A stretch of 64,000 bases of DNA from JANPBY01 sp963805505 (GTDB lineage Bacteria; Actinomycetota; Actinomycetes; DATJPE01), in the NCBI GenBank assembly GCA_963805505.1, contig CAWDUP010000007.1, positions 186,001 to 250,000 on the forward strand, in the 5' to 3' direction. The translations under genes and the position numbers were made by a program. Under the pieces are notes generated by a model that was not told where the DNA came from, searched no databases, and saw nothing but the letters and a program-made list of their open reading frames with translations. This document shows positions 17,702 to 25,814 of the stretch, piece after piece; positions within the stretch are counted from its first letter, which is position 1; every line of letters begins with the position of its first letter.

Positions 17702-18820
17702 ATGCGCAAGTTGTCTATCGGGGTGCTGGCCTGTACGGCTGCGGCAGCCCTCGCCCTCGCGGGTTGTGGGTCGTCTGGTGGTGGGTCCACCGGCGACACG
17801 AGCGAGTCGCCTGCAGCCGCGGGCAAAGTTGGAGTGATCCTGCCCGACACGAAGTCGTCGGCTCGGTGGGAGAACAACGACCGCCCGTCCCTGGAGAAGG
17901 CATTCCAGGACGCTGGGGTCGAGTCCGACATCCAGAACGCCAACGGTGACGTTCCGACCTTCGGATCGATCTGCGACGCGATGATCACCGAAGGCGTCAC
18001 CGTCCTCATGATCGTCAACCTCGACTCCGACAGTGGGGCTGCCTGCCTGAGCAAGGCCACGGCAGCAGGCATCTCCACCATCGACTACGACCGTCTGACC
18101 CTGGGCGGCAACGCCAACTACTACGTGTCCTTCGACAACGTCAAGGTCGGCGCCCTGCAGGGTGAAGGCCTCATCAAGTGCCTGGACGACAAGGGCCTCA
18201 CCAAGGCCAACATCGTCTACATCAACGGTGCCGCGACGGACAACAACGCCACCCTGTTCAAGCAGGGCTACGAAGAAGCCCTGGCGCCGAAGATCGACAG
18301 TGGCGACTACACCCTGGTCGGAGACCAGAGCGGCGAGTGGGATCCGGAGAAGGCCCAGTCGGTCATGGAAGGGTTCCTGACCAAGCAGAAGGGCGACATC
18401 CAGGGCGCCATCGTGGCCAACGACGGCATGGCTGGCGGAGCCTCCGCTGCGCTTGCCAAGCAGGGTCTTGAGAAGAAGATCCCGATCACCGGTCAGGACG
18501 CGACGGACGAGGGTCTCAACCGCGTGCTCACCGGCCTGCAGTGCGGGACGGTCTTCAAGGACACTGACCTGGAAGCCGACGCGGCGGCGAAGATCGCCAT
18601 CGCCCTGGCCAACGGTGACACAGCCGGCGCCGACGCGATCGCGACGTCTACGGTGACCGACACCCAGCTCAACGTCGAGGTGCCTTTCGCGGCCGCGACC
18701 CCCGTCTGGATCTCTGACGCAGACGGTGTCAAGAGCGTCATCGCCACTGGGTACACGACGGCGGCGAAGGTCTGCACTGGTGCAGCCGCTTCCGTGTGCA
18801 AGAAGGATGGCATCAGCTAG
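17702..18820 (+). CDS. Sugar (xylose-type) ABC transporter substrate-binding lipoprotein
   Basis: 372 residues from ATG 17702 (an ATG at 17687 is in frame, but MRKLS starts a normal signal peptide). Signal sequence with lipobox LALAGC, so it is a lipid-anchored protein on the outer face of the membrane, followed by a Gly/Ser linker. The mature part is a periplasmic-binding-protein type 1 fold of the XylF/RbsB class: VGVILPDTKSSARW at its start, the VNLDSDSGAACLSKA region, and YINGAATDNNATLFKQG. D-xylose is the best-guess ligand by similarity and synteny with Streptomyces xylF; other pentoses or methyl-sugars remain possible. Confidence 0.85.
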   Translation: MRKLSIGVLACTAAAALALAGCGSSGGGSTGDTSESPAAAGKVGVILPDTKSSARWENNDRPSLEKAFQDAGVESDIQNANGDVPTFGSICDAMITEGVTVLMIVNLDSDSGAACLSKATAAGISTIDYDRLTLGGNANYYVSFDNVKVGALQGEGLIKCLDDKGLTKANIVYINGAATDNNATLFKQGYEEALAPKIDSGDYTLVGDQSGEWDPEKAQSVMEGFLTKQKGDIQGAIVANDGMAGGASAALAKQGLEKKIPITGQDATDEGLNRVLTGLQCGTVFKDTDLEADAAAKIAIALANGDTAGADAIATSTVTDTQLNVEVPFAAATPVWISDADGVKSVIATGYTTAAKVCTGAAASVCKKDGIS

Positions 18821-18826
18821 TAGCAC

Positions 18827-18862
18827 GCCGGGGACCTGATCCGACAGGATCAGGTCCCCGGC
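18827..18862 (+). other. 16-bp intercistronic hairpin between binding protein and ATPase genes
   Basis: A perfect 16-bp stem (18827-18842 with 18847-18862) closed by the tetraloop GACA lies 6 nt after the binding-protein stop. No T-tract follows, so it is unlikely to be a full intrinsic terminator. At this place in sugar ABC operons such stems protect the binding-protein mRNA and partly attenuate read-through, giving excess binding protein over membrane components; I infer that role. Confidence 0.75.
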
Positions 18863-18904
18863 TCTGCCACAGGCAGGCCAGCCGCTCGAGGACGAGGGAT
18901 ACTC

Positions 18905-19774
18905 ATGACGACGACGGCCGATGCACCTCCGGTGAAGACTGAGTCCGGAGTGGATCCCCTGCTCAGCCTCCGAGGGATTGACAAGAGTTTCGGCCCGGTC
19001 CAGGTCCTCCACAGCGTGGATCTCGATGTCTTCCCGGGCCAGGTGACGGCGCTGGTCGGTGACAACGGAGCCGGAAAGAGCACCCTCATCAAGGGTCTGG
19101 CCGGCATTCACAGCTTCGACGCGGGCACCTATACCTACGACGGCAAAGTCGTCCACGTCACCAACCCCAAGCAGGCCAACGCCCTGGGGATCGAGGTCGT
19201 CTACCAGGACCTCGCGCTGTGCGACAACTTGGACATCGTCCACAACATGTTCCTCGGTCGCGAAGTCACCAAGCGCGGCCTGCTCGACGAAGCAGACATG
19301 GAACGGCGGGCCAACGAGACTCTCGCCGGATTGTCGGTGCGCACGGTCAAGTCGATCCGCCAGCTGGTGGCCAGTCTGTCCGGTGGACAACGACAGACGG
19401 TGGCCATTGCTCGCGCGGTTCTCTGGAACTCCCGCATCGTCATCTTGGATGAGCCGACGGCCGCGCTCGGTGTCGCTCAGACCGAGCAGGTCCTCCGCTT
19501 GGTGCGGCGGCTCGCTGACCGTGGGCTGGGAGTCCTCCTCATCAGTCACAACATGAACGACGTCTTCGAGGTCGCCGACAACATCGCGGTCCTCTACCTG
19601 GGCCAGATGGTCGCCCAGATCCCCGCGTCGTCGGTCAACAATGCCCAGGTCGTCGAGCTGATCACCGCCGGTCGTACGGAAGCGGTGGAGACCGCGTCGA
19701 CCGATCTCCGGGGCGACACCGACTCGATTCCTCCCGTGCCAAGTCCTGGGGCGGACGAGGGAGGTGCGTCATGA
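18905..19774 (+). CDS. Sugar ABC transporter ATP-binding protein, single ATPase domain
   Basis: 289 residues from ATG 18905. One ABC domain: Walker A GDNGAGKST, Q-loop VVYQDLAL, signature LSGGQRQTVAIARA, Walker B IVILDEPTAALG and H-loop LISHN. Xylose and ribose importers of the CUT2 class usually have two fused ATPase domains (about 500 residues); here there is one, so it must act as a homodimer, as in FrcA-type transporters. Its ATG-containing end overlaps the permease start by 4 nt. Confidence 0.92.
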   Translation: MTTTADAPPVKTESGVDPLLSLRGIDKSFGPVQVLHSVDLDVFPGQVTALVGDNGAGKSTLIKGLAGIHSFDAGTYTYDGKVVHVTNPKQANALGIEVVYQDLALCDNLDIVHNMFLGREVTKRGLLDEADMERRANETLAGLSVRTVKSIRQLVASLSGGQRQTVAIARAVLWNSRIVILDEPTAALGVAQTEQVLRLVRRLADRGLGVLLISHNMNDVFEVADNIAVLYLGQMVAQIPASSVNNAQVVELITAGRTEAVETASTDLRGDTDSIPPVPSPGADEGGAS

Positions 19775-21030
19775 GCACGACGACCACAGCCACCGAGCAT
19801 GAGGTCATCTTGGACGCGCACGGCGGTGAGCGCGGTGTTGTTGGCGCGATGCAGGAATATTGGGCTCGGTTGCGCGGAGGTGACGTCGGGTCGCTCCCGG
19901 CGGTGCTCGGGGCCATCGCTCTGGTCATCGTCTTCACGGTCCTTCGACCAGACTCGTTCACGAAGGCGCTCAACTTCGCCAACCTGATCCAGCAGGGCGC
20001 GGCCATCATGGTGATCGCCATGGGGCTGGTTTTCGTCCTGTTGCTGGGTGAGATCGACCTCGCCGCGGGGTTCACGGCTGGGACCTCGGGCGCCGTCATG
20101 GGTGTCGCGATCAAGTCGCACGGCTGGCCCTGGTGGGCGGCTGTCGGTGCGGCGTTGGTCACCGGCGCCGTGATCGGCTGTCTGATGGGTTTGCTGGTGT
20201 CTCGCCTTGGAATTCCCTCCTTCGTGGTCACGCTGGCCTTCTTCTTGGGTCTTCAGGGTGTCATGCTCGCGATCATCGGCGAGGGCGGAACCGTCCCCAT
20301 CCGGGACAAGCGGATCTTGTCGGTCATGAACAGCAACCTTCCGGTCTGGCTCGGTTGGACGCTCTACGTCATCGGCATCGTCGCGATCGGCTGGTTCACG
20401 TACGCCAAGCATCGACGAGCACGAGCGACCGGGGTGGGTAGTACCGCGCTGTCGGTCTGGGCCGTGAAGCTGGCCGCCATCGCCATCCTGCTCGGCGCAG
20501 CTACCTATTACCTGAGCATCGAGCGCAGCAACAACCCCAAGCTCGCCTCGATCAAGGGCATCCCCGAGGTCGTCGTTCTCCTTGTCGTGCTTGTCGTGGG
20601 CCTCTCGTTCCTGCTCAGCCGCACGGCCTTCGGTCGACACGTCTATGCCGTGGGAGGCAACTCCGAGGCGGCTCGGCGCGCCGGGATCGGGGTGCCGAAC
20701 ATCAAGCTCTACTGCTTCATCATCTGTGGGCTGCTCGCCGCCACGGCAGGCGTCCTGCTCGGCAGCCGCAGCAACTCGATCTCGCCCACGACCGGGTCTG
20801 GTACGACGCTGCTCCTGGCGGTCGCGGCCGCGGTGATCGGCGGCACCAGCCTGTTCGGCGGTAAGGGTCGGATCATGGACGCGGTCATCGGCGGCACGGT
20901 CGTGGCCGTCATCCAGAACGGCATGACCCTCATGGGACTCGCGGCCGCCTACGTGTACATGTTCACCGGGATCGTGCTGCTCATCGCGGCCAGCGTCGAC
21001 GCGCTGTCGCGCCGAAGGTCTGTTGGCTGA
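19771..21030 (+). CDS. Sugar ABC transporter permease (XylH/RbsC type)
   Basis: 419 residues from ATG 19771. About ten transmembrane helices of the CUT2 permease family (BPD_transp_2): ALVIVFTVLRPDSF, GLVFVLLLGEIDLAAGFTAG, and FGRHVYAVGGNSEAARRAGI with the conserved GGN-EAA coupling motif. It has an extended central hydrophilic loop, as XylH proteins have compared with shorter RbsC. Third gene of the xyl-type operon, 12 nt before the ROK regulator. Confidence 0.92.
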   Translation: MSTTTTATEHEVILDAHGGERGVVGAMQEYWARLRGGDVGSLPAVLGAIALVIVFTVLRPDSFTKALNFANLIQQGAAIMVIAMGLVFVLLLGEIDLAAGFTAGTSGAVMGVAIKSHGWPWWAAVGAALVTGAVIGCLMGLLVSRLGIPSFVVTLAFFLGLQGVMLAIIGEGGTVPIRDKRILSVMNSNLPVWLGWTLYVIGIVAIGWFTYAKHRRARATGVGSTALSVWAVKLAAIAILLGAATYYLSIERSNNPKLASIKGIPEVVVLLVVLVVGLSFLLSRTAFGRHVYAVGGNSEAARRAGIGVPNIKLYCFIICGLLAATAGVLLGSRSNSISPTTGSGTTLLLAVAAAVIGGTSLFGGKGRIMDAVIGGTVVAVIQNGMTLMGLAAAYVYMFTGIVLLIAASVDALSRRRSVG

Positions 21031-21042
21031 TCAGGGGTCGGG

Positions 21043-22266
21043 GTGGCATCGACAGGACGCGCGGTACGCACGCAGGACCAGGTGCGACGACACAATCTGT
21101 CGACGATCCTTCGTGAAGTGCACGTCCGGGGGGAGACCTCACGGGCGAAGCTCACCGAGGCGACCGGGCTCAACCGCAGCACGGTCGGTGTGCTGACCTC
21201 TGAGCTCGAGGCCGCTGGGCTGGTCAGGGAGGAGACGCCGGTCGCCAGAGGGGCGGCCGGCCGCCCCTCGATCGTCGTGTGCCCTGCTCGAGAGGTCTTT
21301 GTGATCGCCGTCGACATCGGTGTCGATCAGCTCTCTGCCGCGAGAGTGGGTCTCGGCGGAGTAGTGCAGGCCAAGCGCACCTTCGCGCAGGGGCGTACGA
21401 ACCCGTCGGTCTCTACGGTGATCAAGCGGCTGGAGCGGTTGGTCGCGCCGCTCGTGGCCGATGCGCCGGAGGGGTCGACGTGCGTCGGAGTTGGCACCGC
21501 TGTCTGCGGCACGGTACGCACCTCCGATGGCCTCGTGCGGCTCTCGCCGAACCTGGGGTGGGTCGACGTACCGCTGGGCCGGGCTCTCTCGGATCGGCTT
21601 GACCTACAGGTACCGCACGTGCTCGGAAACGACGCCGACCTCGGAGCGCTCGCTGAGCTCACCCGCGGCGCGGCGCGGGGATGCGAGGACCTCGTCTATC
21701 TGTCGGGCGAGGTAGGCCTCGGTGGGGGAGTCGTGGCGGGAGGGCGTCCGCTCGGTGGCAGTGGCGGCTACGCCGGCGAGGTCGGACACGTGGTGGTCAA
21801 CGCCGAGGGCCGACGATGCAGGTGCGGTAGCCGCGGTTGTTGGGAGACCGAGGTCGGGGAGGATGCCCTGCTCGCCGATCTCGGGTCCGATCAGCTGCGC
21901 GGTCGAGAGCCTGCGGTCGCCGTGATCCGGGCGGCAGCCGAAGGGGACCAGGCGGCCCGCAAGGTCGTCGACCGGGTCGGCTGGTGGCTTGGTCTCGGGA
22001 TCGGCAACCTCGTCAACATCTTCAATCCTGAGCTGGTCGTGCTCGGCGGCTTGCTGCACGAGCTCTACCCCGTGGCCAAGGACAGCATCCAAGAGGGTGT
22101 GGCTTCGGTGACCCTGCAGGCTCCGGGCGAGTCGGTGCGGGTGTCGGCGGCCGAGCTGGGGTCAGATTCGCCGCTGCGCGGTGCGGCCGAGCTTGCGTTC
22201 GAGCCCTTGCTCGATGACCCGCTGAAGGTGATGGCCGGCCAGGAGCTGGATACGGCCGTGCCCTGA
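21043..22266 (+). CDS. ROK-family transcriptional regulator (XylR/ROK7B7-like)
   Basis: 407 residues from GTG 21043. An N-terminal winged helix-turn-helix (about residues 15-75, with GLNRSTVGVLTSELEAAGLV) is followed by a ROK sugar-kinase-like domain. ROK landmarks: FVIAVDIGVDQLSA, GNDADLGALAE, and the zinc site with CRCGSRGCWE. It is last in the transporter operon, 12 nt after the permease. The same order (binding protein, ATPase, permease, ROK) is found around Streptomyces rok7B7. It most likely binds the paired 19-bp palindromes ahead of the operon and responds to a sugar. Confidence 0.9.
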   Translation: MASTGRAVRTQDQVRRHNLSTILREVHVRGETSRAKLTEATGLNRSTVGVLTSELEAAGLVREETPVARGAAGRPSIVVCPAREVFVIAVDIGVDQLSAARVGLGGVVQAKRTFAQGRTNPSVSTVIKRLERLVAPLVADAPEGSTCVGVGTAVCGTVRTSDGLVRLSPNLGWVDVPLGRALSDRLDLQVPHVLGNDADLGALAELTRGAARGCEDLVYLSGEVGLGGGVVAGGRPLGGSGGYAGEVGHVVVNAEGRRCRCGSRGCWETEVGEDALLADLGSDQLRGREPAVAVIRAAAEGDQAARKVVDRVGWWLGLGIGNLVNIFNPELVVLGGLLHELYPVAKDSIQEGVASVTLQAPGESVRVSAAELGSDSPLRGAAELAFEPLLDDPLKVMAGQELDTAVP

Positions 22267-22312
22267 TAAACCTGCCCGGCGAGGAGTCGCCCGGGTGGCC
22301 CCAGAAGTCGGC

Positions 22313-22330
22313 CGACCGACGCGTCGGTCG
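22313..22330. repeat. Perfect 18-bp GC-rich palindrome, followed by a second inverted repeat
   Basis: CGACCGACGCGTCGGTCG is its own reverse complement. Immediately after it, CCCAGT (22331-22336) and ACTGGG (22344-22349) form another inverted repeat with a 7-nt spacer. They fill the gap after the ROK gene and end just before GTG 22354. Either a terminator region for the xyl operon or an operator for the next gene. Confidence 0.6.
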
Positions 22331-22353
22331 CCCAGTGGACCAGACTGGGTCGT

Positions 22354-22722
22354 GTGAGCAGTCACGTCCCTCCCGGGTGGCCCCCACACGTTCGCCCACC
22401 CGACGCCGACGGGTGGGAGGAGACTGCCGTGGCGTTCCTCTTCGATGTCTGTCCGCCCGACTACCGCCGGCACGCAGTGCTCAAGCGGCACCCTGTGGTT
22501 TTGGCCCGGTTCGCCATCCATCACGTCCATGGGGCGATAGCCGCCGCTCGCGCCGGCTACGCACAGGCCCGTTCTGAGCTGCGTGATCTCGTCCCGCCTG
22601 AGGTGGTGAGCGAGGCGCTGGCGGCCTACGAGGTCGAGGGTGCCCGGCTCGTCTCGCTGGCTCGATCGGTGGACCTCGTGGAGGAGGCCTTGCGCGGTCT
22701 CCGACACGCACCGCGGCTCTGA
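22354..22722 (+). CDS. Conserved hypothetical protein upstream of dxs
   Basis: 122 residues from GTG 22354. A second GTG at 22429 has a much better ribosome-binding site (GGGAGGAG), but the N-terminal part rich in Pro and Trp (HVPPGWPPHVRPPDADGWEE) looks conserved in actinobacterial relatives, so the longer form is preferred. The core is YRRHAVLKRHPVVLARFAIH followed by amphipathic helices; no membrane segment or catalytic motif. Small helical cytoplasmic protein, function unknown. Confidence 0.7.
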   Translation: MSSHVPPGWPPHVRPPDADGWEETAVAFLFDVCPPDYRRHAVLKRHPVVLARFAIHHVHGAIAAARAGYAQARSELRDLVPPEVVSEALAAYEVEGARLVSLARSVDLVEEALRGLRHAPRL

Positions 22723-22746
22723 TCGCCGTAGACTCGAGGTTGGCCG

Positions 22747-22765
22747 GACGGGCCTGAAGCCCGTC
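22747..22765 (+). other. Hairpin in the dxs leader
   Basis: GACGGGC (22747-22753), loop CTGAA and GCCCGTC (22759-22765) form a 7-bp GC-rich stem followed by TTCTAG, between the hypothetical gene and dxs. Could be a weak terminator for the upstream gene or a leader structure of dxs; nothing distinguishes these. Confidence 0.45.
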
Positions 22766-22788
22766 TTCTAGTACTCGGGAGGACCAGC

Positions 22789-24708
22789 GTGGGTCTGCTC
22801 GAGGGTGTTCGCGGTCCACGTGATGTCAAGGCGCTGTCCCCAGAACAGTGCGTCGAGCTGGCCGCTGAGATTCGGACCTTCCTCGTCGAACAGGTCTCGC
22901 GTACCGGCGGCCACCTCGGGCCCAACCTCGGTGTCGTCGAGCTGACCATCGCCCTTCACCGGGTCTTCGATTCACCCAATGATCGCCTGGTCTGGGACAC
23001 CGGCCACCAGGCGTACGTGCACAAGATCTTGACCGGCCGTGCCGCGGAGTTCGGGACACTCCGGCAAGAGGGTGGCCTGTCGGGCTATCCGAGCCGGTCC
23101 GAGTCGGCGCACGACATCGTCGAGAACTCACACGCCTCCACCTCGTTGTCCTGGGCTGATGGGCTGGCGAAGGCCTACCAGGTGACCGGAGAGCTTGAGC
23201 AACGGGCGGTCGTGGCGGTCATCGGCGACGGCGCGCTGACCGGCGGCATGGCCTGGGAGGCTCTGAACAACATTGCCGCGGCCAAGGACCGGCCGCTCGT
23301 GATCGTGGTGAACGACAACGAGCGTTCATACGCCCCGACGATCGGGGGACTGGCCAACCATTTGGCCACCCTGCGCACCACCCGTGGCTATGAGCGGTTC
23401 TTGGAATGGGGGCGTCAGGTTCTCGGGCGCACTCCCGTCGTCGGCGGCCCTATCTACGGGACGCTGCACGGGATGAAGAAGGGCGTGAAGGACATCGTGG
23501 CGCCGCAGGGGATGTTCGAGGACCTGGGGTTGAAGTATGTCGGGCCGGTTGCCGGCCACGATCTCGAAGCCGTCGAGCATGCCCTCCGTCGGGCGAGGGA
23601 GTTCGGTGGTCCCGTCATCGTGCACGTGCTCACCCAGAAGGGTCACGGCTACGCACCCGCTGAGAACGACGAGGCCGACCAGTTCCACGGGGTGGGAATC
23701 ATCGCCCCGGAGACGGGCCTCCCAGTGTCAGCGGGCGGCCCGACCTGGATGTCCCTGTTCGCCCAGGAGATCCTGCACGTCGCTCAGGAGCGGCCGGACG
23801 TGGTCGGCATCACGGCCGCGATGGTCAAGCCGGTGGGGCTCGACCGCTTTGCCGCGGCGTTTCCGGGGAGGGTCTTCGACGTCGGCATCGCCGAGCAGCA
23901 TGCTGCGACCTCAGCAGCGGGCATGGCGTTCGGTGGCCTGCACCCGGTGGTCGCCGTCTACGCGACGTTCCTCAACCGCGCGTTCGACCAGATCCTCATG
24001 GACTGCGCGCTGCATCGTGCGGGGGTCACGTTCGTCCTGACCCATGGTGGCGTGACGGGTGAGGACGGTGCCTCGCACCACGGCATGTGGGACATGTCCA
24101 TGCTGCAGGTGGTTCCCGGACTCCGGCTGGCCGCACCACGGGACGGGACGAGGATGCGCGAGCAGCTGCGTGAGGCTCTCGGGGTGGATGACGCACCCAC
24201 CGTCGTTCGCTTCCCCAAGGGAGCGCTGCCCTCCGACGTCCCGGCTGAGTCTTCCGACGGCGGCGTCGACGTACTGCGCCGCACAGGCGACGAGGACGTC
24301 CTGGTCGTGTCGGTGGGAGCCATGGCCGGTCTGTGCCTCGATGTGGCGGACGGACTGGCGGCCCAGGGCATCGGGGTGACCGTGATCGACCCACGCTGGG
24401 TCAAGCCGCTGCCTGACGTCCTACCGGGGCTGGCTGCGAGGCACCGGCTCGTCGTGTCCGTGGAGGACAACTCCCGCACCGGTGGCGTGGGTGACGCATT
24501 GGCCAAGCAACTTCGGGACGCTGGGGTTCCGGTGCCCCTTCGCGACTTCGGCATCCCCCAGCAGTTCCTCGAGCAGGGCAAGCGCAGTCAGGTGCTCGGC
24601 CAGATCGGCCTCACCGCCCAGGACGTGACGCGCGCCGTGGTCGAAGCGATGGCCAAACTCGACCACACCCTCGATGTGAACGATCCTTCGCGCTCCGACG
24701 CTCCCTGA
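22789..24708 (+). CDS. dxs: 1-deoxy-D-xylulose-5-phosphate synthase
   Basis: First enzyme of the MEP isoprenoid pathway: condenses pyruvate and glyceraldehyde-3-phosphate; cytoplasmic, TPP- and Mg-dependent. 639 residues from GTG 22789, preceded by GGGAGGA. The TPP-binding motif is GDGALTGGMAWEALNN with VNDNERSYAPTIGG downstream. The pyrimidine domain has DVGIAEQHAATSAAGMAFGG with the conserved Glu. The C-terminal transketolase domain has VVSVEDNSRTGGVGDAL. Full length for the family. Confidence 0.96.
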   Translation: MGLLEGVRGPRDVKALSPEQCVELAAEIRTFLVEQVSRTGGHLGPNLGVVELTIALHRVFDSPNDRLVWDTGHQAYVHKILTGRAAEFGTLRQEGGLSGYPSRSESAHDIVENSHASTSLSWADGLAKAYQVTGELEQRAVVAVIGDGALTGGMAWEALNNIAAAKDRPLVIVVNDNERSYAPTIGGLANHLATLRTTRGYERFLEWGRQVLGRTPVVGGPIYGTLHGMKKGVKDIVAPQGMFEDLGLKYVGPVAGHDLEAVEHALRRAREFGGPVIVHVLTQKGHGYAPAENDEADQFHGVGIIAPETGLPVSAGGPTWMSLFAQEILHVAQERPDVVGITAAMVKPVGLDRFAAAFPGRVFDVGIAEQHAATSAAGMAFGGLHPVVAVYATFLNRAFDQILMDCALHRAGVTFVLTHGGVTGEDGASHHGMWDMSMLQVVPGLRLAAPRDGTRMREQLREALGVDDAPTVVRFPKGALPSDVPAESSDGGVDVLRRTGDEDVLVVSVGAMAGLCLDVADGLAAQGIGVTVIDPRWVKPLPDVLPGLAARHRLVVSVEDNSRTGGVGDALAKQLRDAGVPVPLRDFGIPQQFLEQGKRSQVLGQIGLTAQDVTRAVVEAMAKLDHTLDVNDPSRSDAP

Positions 24709-24783
24709 CCCCCCACCTTCACGCGCCAGGCGTACGGCTCCGCATCCCGCGCGTAAGGATGTGCCGTCGACGTCCTGGACAGG

Positions 24784-25677
24784 TCAGCGCAACGGCACCA
24801 GAGCCTGCACCGGGTCGGGTGCAGCCTGCTCCCGCAGCGATTGCAGGACCGGGTCACCACCGGCTCTGGCCATCACGACCTCGTCGCGCGTCAGCAGCAA
24901 CGGGCGCTCGAAGCCGCGATCAGCCGGATCGGCCAGCGATGCTGCCACCAGAGCGAAGGCTGGATCTGTGCGTGAGAGGTCGATCCACCCGCGGGTGCGG
25001 TTGGGTACGGCCGCCGCGCACAGGCCGGACCGCTCCCGGCCGCAGAGGGCCTGTCGCAACAGGCTGGCCCCCAGCAGGGTCACGACGTCGCAGTCGCCCA
25101 TCGGCCGCAGCGTCTCTTCCGGGCGGCGGCGGGCACGCTCGGCCGCCAGCGCGCCCATCTGTTCGAGGTAGCTTCGAGCGTCGCGCCACCAGATCCCGGC
25201 CAGCGCCAGGTCGCCGATCACAGCCTCCAGGACCCCGGCAGGCAGGATCTCCACCCGATCGGGATCGGTTCCGACACCGACGAAGCCGAGGCCGAGGTCC
25301 AACGCCTCGCCGGGAACGCGTTCGCGGGTCCAGCTGGGTCCAGGGTGCAGGGCGTGTCCTCTGGGCAGCCCCACCGGTCGAGCCCTGGATCCGAGGTCCT
25401 CGGGCGAGCGCCACGCGATCGTTCGCAGGGCGAGCAGCCAGTGCGCCAAGGCTGCTCGAGCCGCCGGATCGGTGGCGCTGAGCCCACCCAACCCGAGCCG
25501 TACCGCGCTCCAGGGCACGTGCCGGCCGGAACTCAGACCGACGCCCTCGTCGTCGGGCACGAGGTCGACGTCGTGCAGCACCGCGACGGCGAGCACGCAC
25601 CGGCGAAGCGCCACGACCTCGTCGTGAGATGCCCCCGTCGGTCGGCCCGCTGGCCCCCCCGAGCCGTTGTCCTCCAC
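24784..25677 (-). CDS. Conserved hypothetical protein
   Basis: 297 residues from GTG 25677. No transmembrane helix or signal. The first half contains VPWSAVRLGLGG and a conserved-looking ALRTIAWRSPEDLGSRARPVG; the second half has GDCDVVTLLGASLLRQALCG and a stretch that begins RPLLLTRDEV. Rich in Leu, Ala and Arg, with two Cys that do not form a metal motif. It converges on dxs and is separated by 137 nt from the fadB-type gene upstream. I do not recognise the family. Confidence 0.65.
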   Translation of the reverse strand: MEDNGSGGPAGRPTGASHDEVVALRRCVLAVAVLHDVDLVPDDEGVGLSSGRHVPWSAVRLGLGGLSATDPAARAALAHWLLALRTIAWRSPEDLGSRARPVGLPRGHALHPGPSWTRERVPGEALDLGLGFVGVGTDPDRVEILPAGVLEAVIGDLALAGIWWRDARSYLEQMGALAAERARRRPEETLRPMGDCDVVTLLGASLLRQALCGRERSGLCAAAVPNRTRGWIDLSRTDPAFALVAASLADPADRGFERPLLLTRDEVVMARAGGDPVLQSLREQAAPDPVQALVPLR

Positions 25678-25814
25678 ATGCCGAGCGTAAGGGCCGCTGG
25701 CCGCGTGCGCGAGGCCCGAGTCGGTGATGTTGACTACTCAGCGTGACATTCCACTCCACTGAGCGACATTGCGTTACTCGTGAGCTCCTTTCCGAGGATC
25801 CGCGATCGGCCCGT

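Noticed and set aside
17543..19549. Long minus-strand open frame of 668 codons
   Set aside because: Shadow of the binding-protein and ATPase genes; composition (His/Arg/Asp-rich, no domain) and the opposite-strand ABC motifs show it is not a gene.
22429..22722. Shorter form of the hypothetical gene before dxs, from GTG 22429
   Set aside because: It has the better ribosome-binding site, but the Pro/Trp-rich residues upstream look conserved; kept only as an alternative.
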